A DNA stretch of 64,000 bases. It comes from Sphingomonas oleivorans (GTDB lineage: Bacteria > Pseudomonadota > Alphaproteobacteria > Sphingomonadales > Sphingomonadaceae). Under the pieces are notes generated by a model. The model was not told the DNA's origin, did no database searches, and was given only the letters and a program-made list of their open reading frames with translations. The position numbers and the translations under genes were made by a program. Of this stretch, positions 60,345 to 64,000 are shown piece after piece. The stretch lies in assembly GCF_003050615.1 (NCBI RefSeq), contig NZ_NWBU01000006.1, positions 62,001-126,000 on the forward strand, read 5' to 3'. Every line of letters begins with the position of its first letter. Positions within the stretch are counted from its first letter, which is position 1.

Positions 60345-61097
60345 TCAGGCGGATGCGATCCAATCCCGCAACCAGGCTTCGAAGCCGGTCGATGCCAGCA
60401 TGGGATGATCGCCTCCTGTCAGCGGTTCACGATCGAAGCGAGCGCCCAGATAGAAGGCCGCTGGGTCAACGATGATGCGGCGCATATCCTCGTTGGCAGC
60501 CAGGATCTCGAGGGCAAGTTCAGGCAGGCCGACATAATCCGGGCCGGCAATCTCGATAATTTGATTGGCCGGGCGATCGGCGACGATGTCCGCCAGCAGC
60601 CGCGCGACATCGTCGGCCGCGACCGGCTGCATGCTGACCGGGGGCAGGCGGATGAGGTCGCCTTCGCCACCGGCATCGACGATATGGTGGATGAACTCGA
60701 ACAGGGGCGTCGACCGAAGGATGGTGAAGGGCATGCCCGAGGCCGAGATCAGTTCCTCCCGCGTCCGCTTGGCCCGGTAAAAGCCGCTGTCCAGCAGGTT
60801 GGCGCCGACCGCGGACAGGGCGATAAGGTGCGCAACCTCTGCCTTCCGCGCGGCCGCCAGCAAATTGGCCCCGGCCTGTTCGAAAAAGGCCTGCATGCCC
60901 TCTACATTCGCATAGCCGGAGTTGGAGACATCAACGACCACCTTCGCGCCGTCCAGCGCTTCGTTCAGGCCATAATTGCCGACAAGATCCACACCGGTCG
61001 ATCGGGCCGCCACGACCACCTCATGCGCGGCCTGGCGGAGACGGGAGACGAGCTTGCGGCCGACCAGGCCGGTGCCGCCGATCACTGCAATTTTCAT
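60345..61097 (-). CDS. NmrA-like NAD(P)-binding protein
   Basis: A 250-residue Rossmann protein: KIAVIGGTGLVGRKLVSRL at the N-terminus, then VDVSNSGY, HLIALSAVGANLLDSGFYRAKRTREELI and TILRSTPLFEFIHHIVDAGG. It belongs to the atypical SDR (NmrA/azoreductase-epimerase) group, binding NAD(P) for reduction or sensing. Its start overlaps the hydrolase-OsmC stop by 4 bases, so they are co-translated. Confidence 0.85.
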   Translation of the reverse strand: MKIAVIGGTGLVGRKLVSRLRQAAHEVVVAARSTGVDLVGNYGLNEALDGAKVVVDVSNSGYANVEGMQAFFEQAGANLLAAARKAEVAHLIALSAVGANLLDSGFYRAKRTREELISASGMPFTILRSTPLFEFIHHIVDAGGEGDLIRLPPVSMQPVAADDVARLLADIVADRPANQIIEIAGPDYVGLPELALEILAANEDMRRIIVDPAAFYLGARFDREPLTGGDHPMLASTGFEAWLRDWIASA

Positions 61098-62314
61098 GAT
61101 GCCCTATCCTCCGATTCCTGCGGCAAGTCCCAACCCGCCTGCGTCGGATCGAAGCGGGAGCCGGTTTCCAGCGTGCGATGCACTGGGCAACGGTCGGCGA
61201 CGTCCAGGAGCTCGGCCCGTTGCTGCGCGTCGAGCGTTCCTTCGATCTCGATCCGCCGGCTGAAGACGTCCGGAACCGACACACCCTGTTCCTTACGATG
61301 ACGGACGCCGGTCCGGATCCTGCTGACCGACCACCCCTTGCGGGTGGCGTAGAGGCGGAGCGTCATCGTCGTGCACGCGGCCAGCGCGGCGGAAAGCAGA
61401 TTGAAGGGCGTCGGCCCCGATCCGAGGCCGCCAAGATGCTCCGGTTCATCGACAATGAAGCTCGCCTTGCCCGCGCGCATCGCGAGCTGGAACCTGCCCA
61501 GTCCCGTTTCCTCGGCTTCGGCATCGAAGGGGCTTGCGGCAGTGGGTAGGGGACCGGGCAGATAGCGGCCCGCCCAGGCGGCAATCATGTCGGCGGCAAA
61601 ATCCGCTTCGCCGTCCCTCGTCAGCAGATGATCGGCGCCATCGAGCGACACGAAGCTCTTGGGATGCCGTGCCGCGAGATAGAGGCTGGTGACATTGTCG
61701 ATCCCCACTACCTGATCCGTCGGCGAATGGAGCAGCAGCAAGGGGCGTTTGAGCGCGGCTATCCGTGCGCCCTGGTCCTGCTGCCGCAGGTCATCGACAA
61801 ATTGCTTGCTGATGAGGAAAGGCCGGTTGGCGATCGATATGCTGGCCTGCCCTTCGGCTTGAAGTCTGGCGAGCGCATCCGGGGCCAGTTGCGCCAGCAC
61901 ATGACTGACATCGAAAGGCGCCGCGATGGTTGCCACCGCACGTACCTGCTGCAGCGAACCGGCAGCAGCCAGCACCGCCGCGCCGCCAAGGCTGTGCCCG
62001 ATAAGCAGGAGCGGCGGCATGCCCTCGGAGGTCATTGCGGCCGCCGCAGCCAGAAGGTCCTGCACGTCATGGCTGAAGCCCGATGTGCCAAAGTCGCCTT
62101 CGCTCTTGCCGAGGCCGGTGAAGTCGAAGCGCAGCACGCCTATGCCCGCGCCCGCCAGCCTGCGCGAGATCCGCACTGCCGCGATATTCTGCTTGCCGCA
62201 GGTGAAGCAATGGGCAAACAGCGCCCAGGCGCGCGGCGGACCGACCGGCAGTTCGAGCGCGCCGGACAGGCGCTCGCCCGCTGCATTCAGGAAGTCGAAG
62301 GGGCGGGTGGTCAT
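61094..62314 (-). CDS. Alpha/beta hydrolase-OsmC fusion
   Basis: A 406-residue fusion. Residues about 1-255 are an alpha/beta hydrolase (FAHCFTCGKQNIAAVRISRRLAGAG, GHSLGGAAVL with the nucleophile, SPTDQVVGIDN, DGADHLL). From about 270 an OsmC/Ohr domain follows (ALAACTTMTLRLYATRKGW and CPVHRTLE with its two cysteines), which reduces organic hydroperoxides through lipoyl or thiol partners. This fusion is known in proteobacteria. It overlaps the NmrA-like gene and lies 31 bases after the GST stop, all in one direction. Confidence 0.92.
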   Translation of the reverse strand: MTTRPFDFLNAAGERLSGALELPVGPPRAWALFAHCFTCGKQNIAAVRISRRLAGAGIGVLRFDFTGLGKSEGDFGTSGFSHDVQDLLAAAAAMTSEGMPPLLLIGHSLGGAAVLAAAGSLQQVRAVATIAAPFDVSHVLAQLAPDALARLQAEGQASISIANRPFLISKQFVDDLRQQDQGARIAALKRPLLLLHSPTDQVVGIDNVTSLYLAARHPKSFVSLDGADHLLTRDGEADFAADMIAAWAGRYLPGPLPTAASPFDAEAEETGLGRFQLAMRAGKASFIVDEPEHLGGLGSGPTPFNLLSAALAACTTMTLRLYATRKGWSVSRIRTGVRHRKEQGVSVPDVFSRRIEIEGTLDAQQRAELLDVADRCPVHRTLETGSRFDPTQAGWDLPQESEDRAS

Positions 62315-62345
62315 GGGGTTTCTCGCTTCATCAAGCCTGGCCGGG

Positions 62346-62930
62346 CTATGCCAGCCCCTCGACCTTCAGCGTGGCGTACACGGCGGGCCGGGTCTTCAGC
62401 TGTTCGTGGAGCGCGGCGAGTGGCGCGGGAACTTCCACCCCAAAGCGGCCTGCCCACAGGGTCGTGACGAACAGATAAAAATCCGCGACCGTGGGGTGCT
62501 CGCCGAAAAGATAATCGCCCTTGAGAAGACCCGCCAGGTAGCGCATCCGCCCAGTGATGTAGGCGCTTGCGACATTCTTCTGGCCATCGGTGCCTCCGTG
62601 CCAGAAGGGCTTGTAGCTCTTGTGGATTTCGGTCGACACATAGGCGAGCGCTTCGATCAGCCGGGTGCGAGCAAGCGGACCTTCGAGGCCGAATTGCGGA
62701 AAGCGCGATGCCAGATAGTCGAGAACCGCGATATTCTCCGTGACCAGCGCTCCATTGTCGAGCAGCAGGGCAGGGACATAGCCCTTGGGCGTGATGCGGT
62801 TGAAGTCGATGCCGGTTGCCGTCACCTTCTTCTTCAGGTCCACGCTTTCGCTGTCGAACGGCTCACCGCTCTCATGCAGCATGATATGGGCGGCAAGGCT
62901 GCACGCCCACGGGCAGTAATAGAGTTTCAT
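62346..62930 (-). CDS. Glutathione S-transferase
   Basis: A 194-residue protein. It has an N-terminal thioredoxin-like part (MKLYYCPWACSLAAHIMLHE, then NRITPKGYVPALLLDNG and LVTENIAVLDYLA) and a helical C-terminal domain (GDYLFGEHPTVADFYLFVT), a beta-class-like GST. It conjugates glutathione to electrophiles or acts as a thiol reductase in the cytoplasm. The chosen start (62930) matches the family; 62963 would add 11 residues. Confidence 0.92.
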   Translation of the reverse strand: MKLYYCPWACSLAAHIMLHESGEPFDSESVDLKKKVTATGIDFNRITPKGYVPALLLDNGALVTENIAVLDYLASRFPQFGLEGPLARTRLIEALAYVSTEIHKSYKPFWHGGTDGQKNVASAYITGRMRYLAGLLKGDYLFGEHPTVADFYLFVTTLWAGRFGVEVPAPLAALHEQLKTRPAVYATLKVEGLA

Positions 62931-62997
62931 GGCATCTGCTCCTGATGAAAATGGCTGGAGCACCGGGGGCGACGGTGCTCCAGCCGGTCGGCGGGCC

Positions 62998-63459
62998 TTA
63001 TGCCGCGGCCGCGTTTTCTTCGACCTGGTGGACGGCGCGAAGGCCGATCTGCACCTTGTTCCAGAAATTGATCGCGCCGATCAGCACGGTCAGATAGGCG
63101 ATTTCCTTGTCGTTGAACTGGGTCTTGAGCAGTTCATAATCGGCGTCGGGCGCGTGGGTCTTCGCGATCCTGGTCAGCGATTCCGTCCAGTTGAGCGCCG
63201 CGCGCTCACGGTCGGTATAGAGCGGGGATTCGCGCCAGGCATCGAGCAGATGGATGCGCATGTCGCTCTCGCCATGCTTGGTCGCGTCCTTGACGTGCAT
63301 GTAGATGCAGAAGGCGCAGCCGTTGATTTGCGAGGCGCGCAGCTTCACCAGCTCGACCAGGCTATGTTCGAGGCCCGAAGCGTCGATGCTCGCCTCCACG
63401 GCCAGCATCCCTTTCATGGCATCGGGGGCGGCCTGGAAGATGTTCATGCGAGGGGTCAT
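62998..63459 (-). CDS. Carboxymuconolactone decarboxylase/AhpD-like protein
   Basis: A 153-residue helical protein with the redox-active CxxC motif (LRASQINGCAFCIYMHVKDATKHGES) used by AhpD-like peroxidase partners, and an ETRIN-like SPLYTDRERAALNWTESL segment. It reduces peroxides or alkyl hydroperoxides through its dithiol. The ATG at 63459 follows AAGGAG at a good distance; 63474 would add 5 residues. It lies 17 bases after a small membrane-protein gene and fits the surrounding thiol-stress set. Confidence 0.9.
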   Translation of the reverse strand: MTPRMNIFQAAPDAMKGMLAVEASIDASGLEHSLVELVKLRASQINGCAFCIYMHVKDATKHGESDMRIHLLDAWRESPLYTDRERAALNWTESLTRIAKTHAPDADYELLKTQFNDKEIAYLTVLIGAINFWNKVQIGLRAVHQVEENAAAA

Positions 63460-63475
63460 CATCGTCTCCTTCATG

Positions 63476-63916
63476 TCATGCGGGGGTGTTGAACAGGGTG
63501 GCGCGCCGCGTCCGCGCCGATTGCCGGGCGTCGATGACGGCCCAGATCGTCAGCAGCGTGCCGAGAATGGCGGGGAGCGTTACCGCCGGAAAATCGCGGG
63601 CGATGGCCGACGGGCCACAGATGCCGACCGCGACTTCCCAGAAGTGGAACAGCGCATGGCCCCAGAGCCAGGTCGTCGCCGCTCCCCAGAAGAATATGCG
63701 AACGTCCGGCCGGGATGCGCCGATCAGGAAAGCGCCGCCCAGGAACAGGAAGATCAATCCGATGTCACGGATGAAATGCTGATTGAACGGCCCTGTCGTC
63801 GTGACACCAGGTACTGCAAAATACCAGTTTGCCGGCGAATTGAGCATGTAAAGGCCGTTGCCGATGGCGGCGAGGCCAAGGACAGACGCCAATCCGATGC
63901 TGATCGTCTTGAGCAT
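63476..63916 (-). CDS. Small four-helix membrane protein
   Basis: A 146-residue integral membrane protein with four likely helices (ISIGLASVLGLAAIGNGLYML; FIRDIGLIFLFLGGAFLIGA; VRIFFWGAATTWLWGHALFHFWEVA; AVTLPAILGTLLTIWAVI). No family was recognised with certainty; it resembles DoxX-like or hypothetical sphingomonad proteins beside AhpD-like genes. It has its stop 16 bases from the following AhpD-like start, so the two are probably one operon. Confidence 0.8.
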   Translation of the reverse strand: MLKTISIGLASVLGLAAIGNGLYMLNSPANWYFAVPGVTTTGPFNQHFIRDIGLIFLFLGGAFLIGASRPDVRIFFWGAATTWLWGHALFHFWEVAVGICGPSAIARDFPAVTLPAILGTLLTIWAVIDARQSARTRRATLFNTPA

Positions 63917-63947
63917 GGCAATACTCCGATCGAAGAGGAGCGGTGCC

Positions 63948-64000
63948 TTATTTCTTCGGCGGCGGCGGGACGTTGGCGAGCCACCAGTCGAAGCTGGTCC
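63948..64000 (-). CDS. C-terminal end of a protein, cut by the window edge
   Basis: The minus-strand frame from the right edge reads TSFDWWLANVPPPPKK and ends in TAA at 63948-63950. Only about 17 residues are inside the window. It is upstream in the same direction as the membrane-protein gene (gap 31 bases), so it may start that operon. The family cannot be told. Confidence 0.5.
   Translation of the reverse strand, partial: TSFDWWLANVPPPPKK

Noticed and set aside
1-64000. CRISPR arrays, rRNA or tRNA genes
   Set aside because: No regularly spaced direct repeats or conserved RNA stretches were seen.

Overview
The window looks like a chromosomal accessory region of a GC-rich alphaproteobacterium, most likely a sphingomonad (Sphingomonas, Sphingobium or Novosphingobium type). 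The reasons are two large TonB-dependent receptors, a Tat-exported sugar-oxidation operon, a Rieske oxygenase, extradiol and TauD dioxygenases, and several insertion-sequence families (IS5, IS3, IS256, IS701-like). No rRNA, tRNA or CRISPR array was seen. All calls come from reading the sequence and from family knowledge; no database search was run.

1-6.3 kb: a tightly overlapping plus-strand operon for periplasmic sugar oxidation and processing. It holds a transporter tail, two Tat-exported TIM-barrel isomerase-like proteins, a DUF1080 protein, a gluconate-dehydrogenase subunit-3 protein, its GMC flavoprotein and a LacI-type regulator. 6.4-8.1 kb: an IS5-family element with 16-bp ends and an extra small membrane-protein gene, abutting a decayed IS701-like transposase. 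8.3-12.7 kb: an HSL-type esterase, a TauD-type dioxygenase, an SDR and a ribokinase-like kinase, with a 14-bp inverted repeat and a 36-bp perfect palindrome.

12.8-27.6 kb: a catabolic island. On the plus strand are a RutA-like flavin monooxygenase, an isochorismatase-fold amidohydrolase, an M20 hydrolase, and a 794-residue fusion of an AraC-type regulator to an acetamidase/formamidase. On the minus strand are a stand-alone acetamidase/formamidase, a TauD oxygenase, a DODA extradiol dioxygenase, a VOC protein, a Rieske oxygenase alpha subunit, an MFS transporter and a TonB receptor. Together they suggest uptake, oxygenation, ring opening and amide hydrolysis of an unknown N-containing (possibly aromatic or heterocyclic) compound.

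27.9-42.7 kb: a low-oxygen or energy-overflow set. It has a P-type cation ATPase, D-lactate dehydrogenase, a MacA/MacB-like tripartite ABC exporter, a broken IS3 element, two small membrane proteins, then PhaC, FabI, a MaoC-phosphotransacetylase fusion and acetate kinase. It ends at a heavy-metal P-type ATPase truncated against an IS256 transposase fragment.

43.2-64 kb: a second TonB receptor with a strong terminator hairpin; a catalase whose Shine-Dalgarno is perfectly complementary to a sequence just upstream; three alpha/beta hydrolase genes (one broken); a FixL/FixJ-like signalling cluster (two histidine kinases, two response regulators, an Rrf2 regulator); a divergent SDR/LysR pair; a MocR-type regulator with an azoreductase; and a set of redox and detoxification genes (GNAT, DUF1810, NmrA-like, hydrolase-OsmC fusion, GST, AhpD-like, small membrane protein) running to the window edge.
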